From Kitasatospora papulosa (GTDB lineage: Bacteria; Actinomycetota; Actinomycetes; Streptomycetales; Streptomycetaceae), in contig NZ_JNYQ01000005.1 of NCBI RefSeq assembly GCF_000717245.1, positions 287,464 to 351,463 of the forward strand: 64,000 bases of DNA, read 5' to 3'. The first letter of the stretch is position 1. Each line of letters begins with the position of its first letter. The notes beneath the pieces are model-generated. The model worked only from the letters and a program-made list of their open reading frames with translations. It was not told the origin of the DNA and ran no database searches. Below are positions 44,945 to 54,737 of this stretch, one piece after another. A program made the translations under genes and the position numbers.

Positions 44945-47900
44945 ATGTCCGTGCACAGCCACACGGCGGCGCCGAACGAGGCCGCCGCCGCCCCCGAGTT
45001 CCCCCGGCACGTCGTCACCGCCGTGCTCGTCTCCCACGACGGCGCACGTTGGCTGCCCCACGTGCTCGGCGGACTGCTCGGGCAGGAGCGCCCCGTACAG
45101 AACGTCGTCGCCGCCGACACCGGCAGCGCCGACGACTCCGCCCGCCTGGTCACCGAGGCGCTCGGCGGTGAGCGCGTCCTCCACCTGGCACGGCGTACGA
45201 GCTTCGGCACCGCCGTCGACGAGGCGACCCGCACGGCCGGCGTCCTCACCCCCGACGACCTGCCGTACCTGAAGCGTCCCAGCGGCTGGGACCCGGTCAC
45301 CCGCACCTGGCGCGACGACGCGTACGACCTGCCGGAACTCCCGCACGGCGAACCCGTGCAGTGGCTCTGGCTGCTGCACGACGACAGTGCCCCCGAGCCG
45401 GACGCGCTCGCCGAGATGCTCCGCGTCGTCGACAACGACAAGCACGCCGCGATCGTCGGCCCCAAGCTGCGCGGCTGGTACGACCGCAAGCAGCTCCTCG
45501 AGGTCGGCGTCTCGATCGCCAACAGCGGACGCCGCTGGACCGGGCTGGACCGCCGCGAGCAGGACCAGGGCCAGCACGACCAGGTACGCACCGTCCTCTC
45601 CGTCTCGTCCGCGGGCATGCTGGTCCGCCGCGACGTCTGGGAGGAGCTCGGCGGCTTCGACCGCAGGCTCCCGCTGATGCGTGACGACGTGGACCTGTGC
45701 TGGCGTGCCCACATGGCCGGCCACCGGGTGCTCGTCGCCCCCGACGCCGTGCTCCGGCACGCCGAGGCCTCCGCCAGGGAACGCCGCCCCATCGACTGCG
45801 CCGGACGCTCGGTCGCCAGCCCGCACCGTGTCGACAAGGCCGGCGCCGTCTACACGATGCTCGTCAACGCCCGCGGCAAGCAGCTGCCGTGGGCCCTGCT
45901 GCGCCTCCTCGTCGGCACCCTGCTCCGGACCCTCGCCTACCTCGTCGGGAAGGTGCCCGGCCAGGCGCTCGACGAGGTCGCCGGGCTCTTCGGCACCCTG
46001 CTGCGCCCCGGACGGATCCTCGCCGCCCGGCGCGCGCGCGGCAGAGGGGCGGTGGACGCGTCCGAGCTGAGGTCGCTCTTCCCACCGCCCGGAGCCACGG
46101 TCCGTGCCACCGTCGAGCAGGTCGCCGGAAACTTCGGCAACCGCACCGACTCCGACTCCGGCGGCTCACGGCACGGGGCCGTCGAGTCCGGGCCCGGCGG
46201 TGACGACGCGGACTTCCTGGAGGTCGAACAGTTCGCACGGCTCAAGAAGGTCGGCCGCAAGCCCGGCCCCGTGCTCTTCGCTCTCCTCCTCCTCGTCTCG
46301 CTGGTCGCCTGCCGGGGTCTCCTCGGCAGCGGCGCCCTCGCGGGCGGCGCGCTGCTGCCCGCCCCCGCCGACGTCTCCGACCTCTGGGGGCGTTACGCGG
46401 ACGCCTGGCACACCGTCGGTACCGGCGGAACCCAGACCGCGCCCCCCTACCTCGGTGTGCTCGCCGCCCTGTCGGCACTGTTCCTCGGCTCCACGGGCTT
46501 CGCGCTCACCCTCCTGCTGGTCTGCTCGGTCCCGCTCGCCGGACTCACCGCGTACTTCGCCTCCCGGCCGCTGATCGAGTCCCGGCTGCTGCGGGCCTGG
46601 GCGAGCGTCGCGTACGCCTTCCTGCCCGCCGCCACCGGAGCGCTCGCCACCGGCCGTCTCGGCACGGCCGTCCTGGCCGTCCTGCTCCCGCTGGTCGCCC
46701 GCGCCGCCGTCGCCGCGCACGGGCTGCGGGGGGACGACTCCACCGCACGCGGCAGCTGGCGCGCCACCTGGGCGTACACCCTGCTGCTCACCCTCACGAC
46801 GGCCTTCACCCCGATCGTCTGGCCGCTCGCGGTGGTCCTCGGCCTCGGGGTGCTCGTGCTCCGCCGGGGCGACATCACCGCGTACGGACTGCGTTTCCTG
46901 GCCACCGCCGGGACCCCGATCCTGGTCCTCGCGCCCTGGTCGCTGTCCCTGCTGTCGAGCCCGTCCGGCTTCCTGAAGGAGGCGGGGCTCGACATGGGTG
47001 CGGGCACCGCCTCGGCCCTCGACCTGCTCGGCATCAGCCCCGGCGGCCCCAAGGCCGCGGGCGGTGTCCTGCTGCTGGGCATCGTGCTGGCGGCGCTGGC
47101 CGCGCTGCTGCGCGGGGAACGGCAGTTCGCGATCCGTACCGCGTGGGTCGTGGTGCTGGTCTCCCTGCTCTTCGCGGCGGTCGCCAACGGCTCCACCTGG
47201 GCGGGACCCGCCACCCTGGTCTACGGCATCGCGCTGCTGACCGCGGCGCTGCTCGGCGCCGACGGCGCCCGGGTCCGGGTCGCAGCCCTGAGCTTCGGCT
47301 GGCGTCAGCCGGTCGCCGCGCTGATCGCCCTGGCCGCCGGGCTCGCCCCGGCCCTGGCCGCGGCCGGCTGGATGATCGGCGGCGCGGCCGGCCCGATCGA
47401 GCGCCGCGACCCCGTGCAGGTGCCCGCGTTCGTCGCGGAGGAGAGCAGCACCCGCGACCAGGCCCGCACCCTCGTGCTCGGGGGCACGTCACCGGACGCC
47501 GTCTCCTACACCCTGGTCCGCGGCTCCGGCGCCCGTCTGGGCGACGCCGAGCTGACCGAGGCCGGCGGCAGCAACAGCCACCTCGACAAGGTCGTCGCCA
47601 ACCTGGTCGCGGGCTCCGGCGCCGACCAGGGAAGCCAGCTCAGCGGCTTCGCGATCCGCTACGTCCTCGTACGGGACGGGGCGCCCCGGCAGATGAGCCG
47701 GGTGCTGGACTCGACCCCGGGCCTGAGCAGGCTCAGCCAGCTGGACGGGAGCGCCCTGTGGCGGGTGGACCGGCAGGTCTCCCGGCTCGCGATCGTCCCC
47801 TCCGGCAAGGGCGCCGAGCCGGTGCCCGTCGGTTCGCTGCCGGTCGAGGCGCACACCAGGATTCCCGAGGGTGACACCGGCCGGATCCTCCGTGTCGCCG

Positions 47901-48811
47901 ACGTGGCCGACCCGGGCTGGCAGGCCACGCTCAACGGCCGTGCGCTGACCCCGAAGACGGTGGACGGCTGGGCGCAGGGCTTCGAGCTCCCCACCGAGGG
48001 CGGCACCCTGGACCTGACGTACGACGCACCCCTCACACACACCGCCTGGGTCTGGGCGCAGGTGGCGCTCGGCGTGGTCCTGGTGGTCCTGGCACTGCCG
48101 GGCCGCCGCCGGGAGATCGACGACGACCTCCCCGAGGAGACCGAGGCCGTTGCGGCCGAACCGGTCGCCGGTGAGGGACGCCGGGCACGCAGGCTGCGCG
48201 CGGCCGCCCAGGCCGAAGCGGCCGCGGTGGGCGACGATCCGGCAGGGGCGGCGTACACCGGCGACGGCACGGTGCCGGGACACGGCGACGAGACCGGTGG
48301 CACCACCGAGCAGGCGCCGGGGGAGTACATCCCGGCCCAGCAGAGCACCGACCCGTACGCGGCGGTCCCGGGGGGCCAGGACGGCTCCGATCCGTACGCG
48401 GTCCAGGGCGACCAGGACGGGACCGCCACCTACGCGGCCGTCCCGGGCGACCAGGACGGGACGGGAACCTACGCCGCGGTGCCGCAGCAGAACTACGGCG
48501 AGTGGGACGCCCAGCAGTACCAGGGCGCCGACTACAGCCAGTACCAGGGCGGGCAGGAGACCGGCCGGTACCAGGGCGGGCAGGACGCCGGCCAGTACTA
48601 CCAGCCCGATCCCTACCAGCAGGACCCGTACCAGCAGCAGGGCGCCTACGACCCGTACGGCTACGCCCAGCAGCAGCCCTACGCCACCGGGACGGGCGAA
48701 GCCGCCCCCTATGACGGGCATGACGGGCACGACGAGAACACGACCCCGGGCCAGGGCCCGTGGCCGCACGGCAACGGCAACGGCAACGCATCGCGAGGCG
48801 AGACCGAGTGA
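44945..48811 (+). CDS. giant membrane glycosyltransferase (GT2 plus multi-pass membrane domain)
   Basis: 1288 residues from ATG 44945. Residues about 20-330: GT-A glycosyltransferase (VVTAVLVSHDGARWLPHVL, WLWLLHDDSAPEPDAL, FDRRLPLMRDDVDLCWRAHMAGH). Residues about 440-830: ten or more membrane helices. Then an extracellular region (SGFAIRYVLVRDGAPRQMS ... RVADVADPGWQATLNGRAL), a last helix (AWVWAQVALGVVLVVLALPG), and a 180-residue cytosolic tail rich in Tyr, Gln, Asp and Gly with AAVPGDQDG-type repeats. Probably makes or exports a cell-surface glycan. GTGA overlap with DUF5719 downstream means coupled translation. A weak CGGAGGG lies 13-14 bases before the start. Confidence 0.88.
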   Translation: MSVHSHTAAPNEAAAAPEFPRHVVTAVLVSHDGARWLPHVLGGLLGQERPVQNVVAADTGSADDSARLVTEALGGERVLHLARRTSFGTAVDEATRTAGVLTPDDLPYLKRPSGWDPVTRTWRDDAYDLPELPHGEPVQWLWLLHDDSAPEPDALAEMLRVVDNDKHAAIVGPKLRGWYDRKQLLEVGVSIANSGRRWTGLDRREQDQGQHDQVRTVLSVSSAGMLVRRDVWEELGGFDRRLPLMRDDVDLCWRAHMAGHRVLVAPDAVLRHAEASARERRPIDCAGRSVASPHRVDKAGAVYTMLVNARGKQLPWALLRLLVGTLLRTLAYLVGKVPGQALDEVAGLFGTLLRPGRILAARRARGRGAVDASELRSLFPPPGATVRATVEQVAGNFGNRTDSDSGGSRHGAVESGPGGDDADFLEVEQFARLKKVGRKPGPVLFALLLLVSLVACRGLLGSGALAGGALLPAPADVSDLWGRYADAWHTVGTGGTQTAPPYLGVLAALSALFLGSTGFALTLLLVCSVPLAGLTAYFASRPLIESRLLRAWASVAYAFLPAATGALATGRLGTAVLAVLLPLVARAAVAAHGLRGDDSTARGSWRATWAYTLLLTLTTAFTPIVWPLAVVLGLGVLVLRRGDITAYGLRFLATAGTPILVLAPWSLSLLSSPSGFLKEAGLDMGAGTASALDLLGISPGGPKAAGGVLLLGIVLAALAALLRGERQFAIRTAWVVVLVSLLFAAVANGSTWAGPATLVYGIALLTAALLGADGARVRVAALSFGWRQPVAALIALAAGLAPALAAAGWMIGGAAGPIERRDPVQVPAFVAEESSTRDQARTLVLGGTSPDAVSYTLVRGSGARLGDAELTEAGGSNSHLDKVVANLVAGSGADQGSQLSGFAIRYVLVRDGAPRQMSRVLDSTPGLSRLSQLDGSALWRVDRQVSRLAIVPSGKGAEPVPVGSLPVEAHTRIPEGDTGRILRVADVADPGWQATLNGRALTPKTVDGWAQGFELPTEGGTLDLTYDAPLTHTAWVWAQVALGVVLVVLALPGRRREIDDDLPEETEAVAAEPVAGEGRRARRLRAAAQAEAAAVGDDPAGAAYTGDGTVPGHGDETGGTTEQAPGEYIPAQQSTDPYAAVPGGQDGSDPYAVQGDQDGTATYAAVPGDQDGTGTYAAVPQQNYGEWDAQQYQGADYSQYQGGQETGRYQGGQDAGQYYQPDPYQQDPYQQQGAYDPYGYAQQQPYATGTGEAAPYDGHDGHDENTTPGQGPWPHGNGNGNASRGETE

Positions 48812-50373
48812 AGTCCACCCCCCTGTCCCTCGTCGCGGGCGTCGTCGCCCTCGCCGCCGTCACCGGTTTCGCCGCGCTCACCGCGCCGGGCGACGAGGGC
48901 GTTACGGAGGCGAAGGCGGCTGCCCGGCTTCCCGTCGAGCGCTCCAGCCTGCTCTGCCCCGCGCCGAGCACGTCCGATCTGGCGGACACGACCTACACGT
49001 CCTTCACCCCGGCGGGGGAGGGCGGCGGTGAGGCCGGCGCGGCCGAGCTGACGCCGGCGGAGCCCCTCCCCGCGGACGAGGACACGCCCGCGGACAAGGA
49101 CGACGAGGCCAAGAAGGACGACAAGAAGGACGAGGACGCCAAGGGCGACAAGGGGGACGAGGACAAGGCGGCGGACTCCAAGCCCGTCATCTCCCTCAAG
49201 GGCCTGGGGAAGCCCGCCACCGCCGAGACCTCCAAGTCCGACGCCCCCGCCCTGGTCGGCACCGCCACCGGCAGCTTCGCCCCCGGCTGGGCCGCACAGC
49301 AGACCACCGTCGCCGCCGCCGGCGGTGCCCGCGGCCTTCTCGGCGCCAGCTGCACCGCCCCGGACACGGACTTCTGGTTCCCCGGCGCGAGCACCGGGGC
49401 GTCCCGCCAGGACTACGTCCACCTGACCAACCCCGACGACACCGCCGCCGTCGCCGACATCGAGCTCTACGGCGCCGAGGGCGCCCTCAAGTCCGATGTC
49501 GGGGAGGGCATCACGGTCCCGGCGAGGTCGAGCGTCCCCATGCTGATCTCGACCCTGACCAGCGAGGCCGCCGAGAACGTCACCGTCCATGTCACCACCC
49601 GGACGGGGCGAGTCGGCGCGGTGGTGAGCGCCGCCGAGGACGAGGTGGGCAGCGACTGGCTGGCTGCCTCCGCCGACCCGGCGAGCACCCAGATCCTGCC
49701 CGGCATCCCGGCCGACGCGACCTCCGTACGCCTGGTGGCCTTCGCGCCCGGAGAGGACGACGCCGATGTGAAGGTGCAGCTCATGGGCAAGAACGCGACG
49801 TTCTCCCCGGCCGGGAACTCCACCCTGCACATCAAGTCCCGTATGACCGCGAGCATCGACCTCAAGGACGTCACACGGGGCGAACCCGGCTCACTCCGGC
49901 TGTCCCCCGCCGACGGCAGCCGGACCCCGGTGGTCGCCGCGCTGCGTGTGGTGCGCGGTACCGGCGCCAAGCAGGAAGTGGCGTTCATTCCCGCGACCGG
50001 CCCCGTGGGCGAGCGCGCGACCGTCGCCGACAACCGGGCCAAGGGCTCGGTGCTCTCCCTGACCGCCCCGGGAGAGACGGCCAAGGTCAAGGTCACGACG
50101 TCGGAGGGCAGCGAGGGCGGCTCGGCGTCCGTCAAGACGTACACGGTCAAGAGCGGTACGACGCTCGAGGTCACCCCCGAGATCCCGGCCGGCCTGAAGG
50201 GCGGCTACGCCCTGACGGTGGAGTCGGAGTCGGGCGGACCGGTGCACGCGGCCCGCACGCTCACGCTGAAGGAGAGCGGGATCGACATGTTCACCGTGCA
50301 GACGCTGCCGGACGACGGGGGCACGGTCGAAGTGCCCGCGGCGGAGCAGGACCTGACGGTCCTGGACGACTGA
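48808..50373 (+). CDS. DUF5719 family secreted or membrane-anchored protein
   Basis: 521 residues from GTG 48808, overlapping the glycosyltransferase stop. N-terminal signal or anchor (LSLVAGVVALAAVTGFAAL), a Cys in LLCPAPS, then a highly charged Asp/Lys linker (about residues 85-125, DKDDEAKKDDKKDEDAKGDK) and beta-rich repeats (YVHLTNPDDTAAVADIELYG, PARSSVPMLISTLT). The family is found next to this glycosyltransferase in actinobacteria, so they likely act together at the cell surface. Function unknown; the fold looks like a carbohydrate- or surface-binding beta protein. Confidence 0.85.
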   Translation: MKSTPLSLVAGVVALAAVTGFAALTAPGDEGVTEAKAAARLPVERSSLLCPAPSTSDLADTTYTSFTPAGEGGGEAGAAELTPAEPLPADEDTPADKDDEAKKDDKKDEDAKGDKGDEDKAADSKPVISLKGLGKPATAETSKSDAPALVGTATGSFAPGWAAQQTTVAAAGGARGLLGASCTAPDTDFWFPGASTGASRQDYVHLTNPDDTAAVADIELYGAEGALKSDVGEGITVPARSSVPMLISTLTSEAAENVTVHVTTRTGRVGAVVSAAEDEVGSDWLAASADPASTQILPGIPADATSVRLVAFAPGEDDADVKVQLMGKNATFSPAGNSTLHIKSRMTASIDLKDVTRGEPGSLRLSPADGSRTPVVAALRVVRGTGAKQEVAFIPATGPVGERATVADNRAKGSVLSLTAPGETAKVKVTTSEGSEGGSASVKTYTVKSGTTLEVTPEIPAGLKGGYALTVESESGGPVHAARTLTLKESGIDMFTVQTLPDDGGTVEVPAAEQDLTVLDD

Positions 50374-50378
50374 GGGCG

Positions 50379-50413
50379 CGCGCTACGGGCGGCTCAGTCC
50401 TGCCCGTAGCGCG
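50379..50413. terminator. terminator hairpin overlapping the metallopeptidase stop
   Basis: 12-base perfect stem CGCGCTACGGGC (50379-50390) with GCCCGTAGCGCG (50402-50413), loop 11, between convergent genes; the minus-strand stop codon is in the loop. Confidence 0.75.
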
Positions 50414-50825
50414 GGTCGACCGACTCCGGGGAGAGGCCGAGCAGCTCCGCGACCTGCTCCACCACGACCTCGTGCACCAGCAGGGCGCGCTCGTCGCGGC
50501 TCTTGGTGCGGATCTCGACGGGCCGCCGGTAGACGACGATCTGCGCGGGCTGCCCCTTCACGGCGGACAGGGCGCGCCCCAGGGGCACGGTGTCCTCCAG
50601 CGAGCCGGGCACGTCGAGGACCAGGAAGTCGACATCGGTCAGCTGCGGCCAGCGCCGCTCCAGCCGCTCCACGGAGTCCTGCACCAGATCGCGGAAGCTC
50701 TCGGCCCTGCTCACGGACAGCGGCACCTGCGGCGGTGCGACAGGTCCACGCATGCCGCGGCCGTGGCGGTCGCGGCGGCGGGGCCGCGGCTCGGGCGGGA
50801 GGGGCGGTACGGAACTGTCCATCAC
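50394..50825 (-). CDS. zincin-like metallopeptidase family protein (DUF1025)
   Basis: 143 residues. Basic N-terminus, then a core with FRDLVQDSVERLERRWPQLT, FLVLDVPG, IVVYRRPVEIR and the zinc-like motif LVHEVVVEQVAELLGLSPE (HE near the end). A conserved small actinobacterial family in this neighbourhood (Rv3259 in M. tuberculosis, as I recall). Protease activity is unproven. The start could be GTG 50825 or ATG 50822; TACGCT (minus, 50837-50832) six bases before the GTG favours a leaderless GTG. Confidence 0.82.
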   Translation of the reverse strand: MMDSSVPPLPPEPRPRRRDRHGRGMRGPVAPPQVPLSVSRAESFRDLVQDSVERLERRWPQLTDVDFLVLDVPGSLEDTVPLGRALSAVKGQPAQIVVYRRPVEIRTKSRDERALLVHEVVVEQVAELLGLSPESVDPRYGQD

Positions 50826-51154
50826 CGACGCAGCGTAACCCTCCTCGGGCGGGGACGATCACGGCTTCCGGTCCGGCCCGCCGGATGATCCGGTATGAGC
50901 GTTCGGGCCGGAACCGAGTGCTGTTTCGGGCCCTGCTCCGATCGCCGGCTTGGCGCGGAACGACCGCTCATGTTCTTCCCGATGACCACCACCCCGCCCG
51001 CGCACCCCCGTACGCGCCCGCGCTCAACGCCTTCCGCGCAGGTCGGAACGGTTGCGCGGGAGGTGTGCGGGAGCCGGTCCGAGGGGCGACACGAGGGGGT
51101 GAGCCGGGGGAGGGTCGTCGCAGCCCGCTCAAGAGTGCGGTACCGTCCAACATC
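50826..51154. other. 329-base gap without a supported gene
   Basis: Short open frames exist on both strands but none has a ribosome site, a recognisable domain or consistent codon pattern. The right end holds the DUF3499 promoter: TACCGT (51141-51146) eight bases before its GTG. Confidence 0.5.
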
Positions 51155-51526
51155 GTGAGCCCTGTACGTCGCTGTTCGCGAACCGCGTGCGGCCGTCCCG
51201 CCGTCGCGACACTGACGTACGTCTATGCCGACTCGACCGCGGTCCTCGGCCCGCTCGCCACCTATGCCGAGCCCCACTGCTACGACCTCTGCGCCGAGCA
51301 CGGCGAGCGGCTCACCGCGCCACGCGGCTGGGAGGTAGTCCGGCTCGCCGACCCGTCGGCCCCCACGCGCCCCAGCAACGACGATCTCGAAGCCCTGGCC
51401 AACGCCGTGCGTGAGGCGGCCCGTCCCCAGGACCGGCAGCAGGGCGGCCGGGGACCGCGAGCGGCGGACCCGGTCGAGGTCGCCCGTCGCGGACATCTCC
51501 GGGTGCTGCGCTCCCCGGAGTCCTGA
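51155..51526 (+). CDS. DUF3499 family protein
   Basis: 123 residues. Begins SPVRRCSRTACGRPAVATLTYVYADSTAVLGPL and continues with CYDLCAEHGERL: four cysteines and a histidine placed like a small zinc-binding module, then a polar helical tail. This family is restricted to actinobacteria and unknown in function. GTG 51155 is chosen because of the conserved SPVRRCS start and the -10-like box eight bases upstream (leaderless). Confidence 0.85.
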   Translation: MSPVRRCSRTACGRPAVATLTYVYADSTAVLGPLATYAEPHCYDLCAEHGERLTAPRGWEVVRLADPSAPTRPSNDDLEALANAVREAARPQDRQQGGRGPRAADPVEVARRGHLRVLRSPES

Positions 51527-51606
51527 ACTCCTTCCGCTCGCACCGCCCGTCCCGCCTGTCACACCCGTCCCGGGCCGGGCGGCGGGAAGTTTTCCGGTGC
51601 GGAGCA

Positions 51607-51636
51607 TTGACGTCGGCTTGTCGCGGACACGACCAT
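51607..51636 (+). promoter_or_regulatory. weak promoter candidate for the lactate permease
   Basis: TTGACG (51607-51612) is a good -35; the best -10 partner at 18 bases is GACCAT (51631-51636), which is poor. Confidence 0.3.
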
Positions 51637-51688
51637 GCCCCCACCCGTGAGAGATCGCTTCCGCATCACGGAATCCGGGGAGGTCTGT

Positions 51689-53305
51689 GTGTTTGTCCAG
51701 CAACTCGAACCCGTAGCCGATTCGCTCGCCCTGTCCGCTCTTGTCGCTTCCTTGCCGCTGGTGACCGTTCTCGTCCTGCTCGGCGTCGTCCGGATGAAGG
51801 CCCACCGCGCCGGACTCATCGGGCTCGCCGTCGCCGTGCTCGTCGCCTGGCCGGCCTTCGGCATGCCCCTCGGTCAGACCTTGTCCGCGGGTGCGCAGGG
51901 CGTCCTCTTCGGGCTCTTCCCCATCATGTGGATCGTGGTCAACGCCCTCTGGGTGTACCGGATGACCGTCCGCACCCAGCACTTCGACATCCTGCGGCGC
52001 TCGTTCGGCCGTGTCTCCGGCGACCCCCGCATCCAGGCGCTGGTCATCGCCTTCTGCTTCGGCGCGCTGCTGGAGGCGCTGGCCGGCTTCGGCGCACCCG
52101 TCGCGATCTGCTCGGTGATGCTCGTCGCGCTCGGCTTCGACCCGGTGAAGGCCGCGGTCGTCTCCCTCGTCGCCAACACCGCCCCCGTCGCCTTCGGCGC
52201 CATGGGCACACCCGTGGTGACGCTCGCTCAGGTCACCGGTCTGCCGCTGGACGACGTCGCCACGGTCGTCGGCCGGCAGACGCCGCTGCTCGCCCTCGTC
52301 GTCCCGCTGATCCTGGTCTTCCTGGTGGACGGCAGGCGGGGGCTGCGGGAGACGTGGATGCCCGCGCTCGTCTGCGGAGTGGCCTTCGCTGTCGCGCAGT
52401 TCGCCGCGTCCAACTTCGTCTCCGCCCAGCTCGCCGACATCGCCGCCGCACTCGTCGGCGCGGGTGCGCTGATCGCGCTTCCCGGCGCCCGCAGGCCCGC
52501 CGACGAACCCGTACGCGCGGCCGTGCTCACCGGCGTACGCAGCGATGACCTCGACCAGGAGGACCCGCGCCGCGAGGTGCTGCGCGCCTACGCCCCCTAC
52601 GCCCTGATCGTCGTCGTGTTCTCGATCGCCCAGATCCCGCCCGTGAAGCGGCTGCTGGCCGAGGCGACCCAGGTCTTCGACTGGCCGTTCCTCGACGTCG
52701 CGGGCCCCGACGGGGAACCGGTCGGAGCCAACGTGTTCACCCTCCCGCTCCTCGGCACCGGAGGCACCCTCGTCCTGCTTGCCGGCCTCGTCACCGCCGC
52801 CGTGATCGGCGTACGGGCCGGGGCCGCGGCCCGGGAATGGGCGGCCACCGTGCACGAACTGCGGTACGCGATCCTCACCGTCACGTCCGTGCTCGCCCTC
52901 GCCTACGTCATGAACCTCTCCGGGCAGGCGGCCACCATCGGCCAGTCCGTCGCGGCGGCCGGCGCCGGGCTCGCGTTCCTCTCCCCGGTGCTCGGCTGGT
53001 TCGGAGTCGCCGTATCCGGCTCCGACACCTCGGCCAACGCCCTCTTCGGAGCCCTCCAGGTTTCCGCGGCACGGGAGTCCGGCCTCTCGCCGGAGCTCCT
53101 CGCCGCCGCCAACAGCTCCGGGGGAGTGCTGGGCAAGATGATCTCCCCGCAGAACCTGACGATCGCCTGCGCGGCCGTCGGTCTCGCCGGACGCGAGGGT
53201 GATCTGCTGCGCAAGGTCCTGCCGTGGAGCCTCGGCCTGCTGCTGGTGATGTGCCTGGTCGTGACGGCCCAGAGCACGGCGGTGCTGGGCTGGATGCTCC
53301 CCTGA
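51689..53305 (+). CDS. L-lactate permease (LctP family)
   Basis: 538 residues with about 12-14 helices. LctP hallmarks: GLFPIMWIVVNALWVYRMTV, FGALLEALAGFGAPVAICSVML, NTAPVAFGAMGTPV, and the C-terminal SGSDTSANALFGALQ and ANSSGGVLGKMISPQN. Imports lactate or glycolate with protons. GTG 51689 is chosen because GGGGAGG lies five bases before it; the upstream open frame (from 51635) has no ribosome site. Ends in a hairpin just before manB. The sugar-metabolism neighbours do not explain it. Confidence 0.92.
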   Translation: MFVQQLEPVADSLALSALVASLPLVTVLVLLGVVRMKAHRAGLIGLAVAVLVAWPAFGMPLGQTLSAGAQGVLFGLFPIMWIVVNALWVYRMTVRTQHFDILRRSFGRVSGDPRIQALVIAFCFGALLEALAGFGAPVAICSVMLVALGFDPVKAAVVSLVANTAPVAFGAMGTPVVTLAQVTGLPLDDVATVVGRQTPLLALVVPLILVFLVDGRRGLRETWMPALVCGVAFAVAQFAASNFVSAQLADIAAALVGAGALIALPGARRPADEPVRAAVLTGVRSDDLDQEDPRREVLRAYAPYALIVVVFSIAQIPPVKRLLAEATQVFDWPFLDVAGPDGEPVGANVFTLPLLGTGGTLVLLAGLVTAAVIGVRAGAAAREWAATVHELRYAILTVTSVLALAYVMNLSGQAATIGQSVAAAGAGLAFLSPVLGWFGVAVSGSDTSANALFGALQVSAARESGLSPELLAAANSSGGVLGKMISPQNLTIACAAVGLAGREGDLLRKVLPWSLGLLLVMCLVVTAQSTAVLGWMLP

Positions 53306-53326
53306 CCGGCGGCCTTGGGCCGCCGG
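53306..53326 (+). terminator. terminator hairpin after lactate permease
   Basis: Stem CCGGCGGCC / GGCCGCCGG with a TTG loop. TAGTTT right after it (53328-53333) may be the -10 of manB. Confidence 0.65.
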
Positions 53327-53366
53327 GTAGTTTGGGCGGTCCGTAAAGATCCCAGGAGGACCGGCC

Positions 53367-54737
53367 GTGGTTGCTGACCTGTCGCAGCTCGTGAAGGCGT
53401 ACGACGTGCGCGGAGTAGTGCCCGACCAGTGGGACGAGCCGCTCGCCGAACTGTTCGGCGCCGCCTTCGTCCAGGTCACCGCCGCCGACGCCATCGTGAT
53501 CGGCCACGACATGCGGCCGTCCTCACCCGGTCTGTCCGCCGCCTTCGCCCGGGGCGCGACGGCACGCGGCGCGGACGTGACCCTCATCGGGCTCTGCTCC
53601 ACGGACCAGCTGTACTACGCGTCCGGGGCGCTGGACCTGCCGGGAGCGATGTTCACGGCCTCGCACAACCCGGCGCGGTACAACGGCATCAAGCTGTGCC
53701 GCGCCGGGGCCGCACCCGTCGGTCAGGACACCGGCCTCACCGAGATCCGCACGCTCGTCGAACAGTGGTCCGAGCACGGCCTGCCCGCCGCTGCCGCCGC
53801 CACCACGCCCGGCACGGTCACCGAACGCGACACCCTCACCGACTACGCCGCCCACCTGCTGGGCCTCGTCGGCCTCGACGGGATCCGGCCGCTCAAGGTC
53901 GTCGTGGACGCGGGCAACGGCATGGGCGGCCACACCGTACCCACGGTCTTCGCGGGGCTGCCCCTCGACCTCGTACCCATGTACTTCGAGCTCGACGGCA
54001 CCTTCCCGAACCACGAGGCCAACCCCCTCGACCCGAAGAACATCGTCGACCTCCAGGCCCGTGTCCTCGCCGAGGGCGCCGACCTCGGCCTCGCCTTCGA
54101 CGGCGACGCGGACCGCTGCTTCGTCGTCGACGAGCGCGGCGAGGGCGTCTCGCCCTCCGCGATCACGGCCCTGGTCGCCGCCCGGGAGCTGGCCCGCAAC
54201 GGCGGCGAGGGCACCGTCATCCACAACCTGATCACGTCCTGGTCCGTCCCCGAGGTCGTCCGCGAGAACGGCGGAACCCCCGTCCGCACCCGCGTCGGCC
54301 ACTCCTTCATCAAGGCGGAGATGGCCGAGCACGGAGCGATCTTCGGCGGCGAGCACTCCGCCCACTACTACTTCCGCGACTTCTGGAACGCCGACACGGG
54401 GATGCTCGCCGCCCTCCACGTCCTGGCCGCCCTCGGTGGCCAGGAGGGCCCGCTCTCGGGACTCCTCGACCGGTACGACCGGTACACGGGATCCGGCGAG
54501 ATCAACTCCACCGTCGACGACCAGGCGGCCAGGCTCACCGCGATCAGGGCCGCGTACGAGGGCCGCGACGGCGTGCGGTTCGACGAGCTCGACGGACTCA
54601 CGGTGACCGGCCCCGACTGGTGGTTCAACCTCCGTGCCTCCAACACCGAGCCGCTGCTGCGTCTGAACGTCGAGGCCCGGGACGAGAAGACGATGGCGGC
54701 GGTCCGCGACGAGGTCCTCGCCCTCGTCCGCGCCTGA
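53367..54737 (+). CDS. manB: phosphomannomutase / phosphoglucomutase
   Basis: 456 residues, alpha-D-phosphohexomutase family. Catalytic Ser99 in FTASHNPARYNGIK, metal loop AFDGDADRCF, sugar-binding FGGEHSAHYYF and C-terminal phosphate loop LRASNTEPLLRLNVE. It interconverts mannose-6-P and mannose-1-P. GTG 53367 has CCCAGGAGGACC upstream. With the SIS isomerase and ManA downstream and the guanylyltransferase at 38.6 kb it supplies GDP-mannose for protein and wall mannosylation. Confidence 0.94.
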   Translation: MVADLSQLVKAYDVRGVVPDQWDEPLAELFGAAFVQVTAADAIVIGHDMRPSSPGLSAAFARGATARGADVTLIGLCSTDQLYYASGALDLPGAMFTASHNPARYNGIKLCRAGAAPVGQDTGLTEIRTLVEQWSEHGLPAAAAATTPGTVTERDTLTDYAAHLLGLVGLDGIRPLKVVVDAGNGMGGHTVPTVFAGLPLDLVPMYFELDGTFPNHEANPLDPKNIVDLQARVLAEGADLGLAFDGDADRCFVVDERGEGVSPSAITALVAARELARNGGEGTVIHNLITSWSVPEVVRENGGTPVRTRVGHSFIKAEMAEHGAIFGGEHSAHYYFRDFWNADTGMLAALHVLAALGGQEGPLSGLLDRYDRYTGSGEINSTVDDQAARLTAIRAAYEGRDGVRFDELDGLTVTGPDWWFNLRASNTEPLLRLNVEARDEKTMAAVRDEVLALVRA

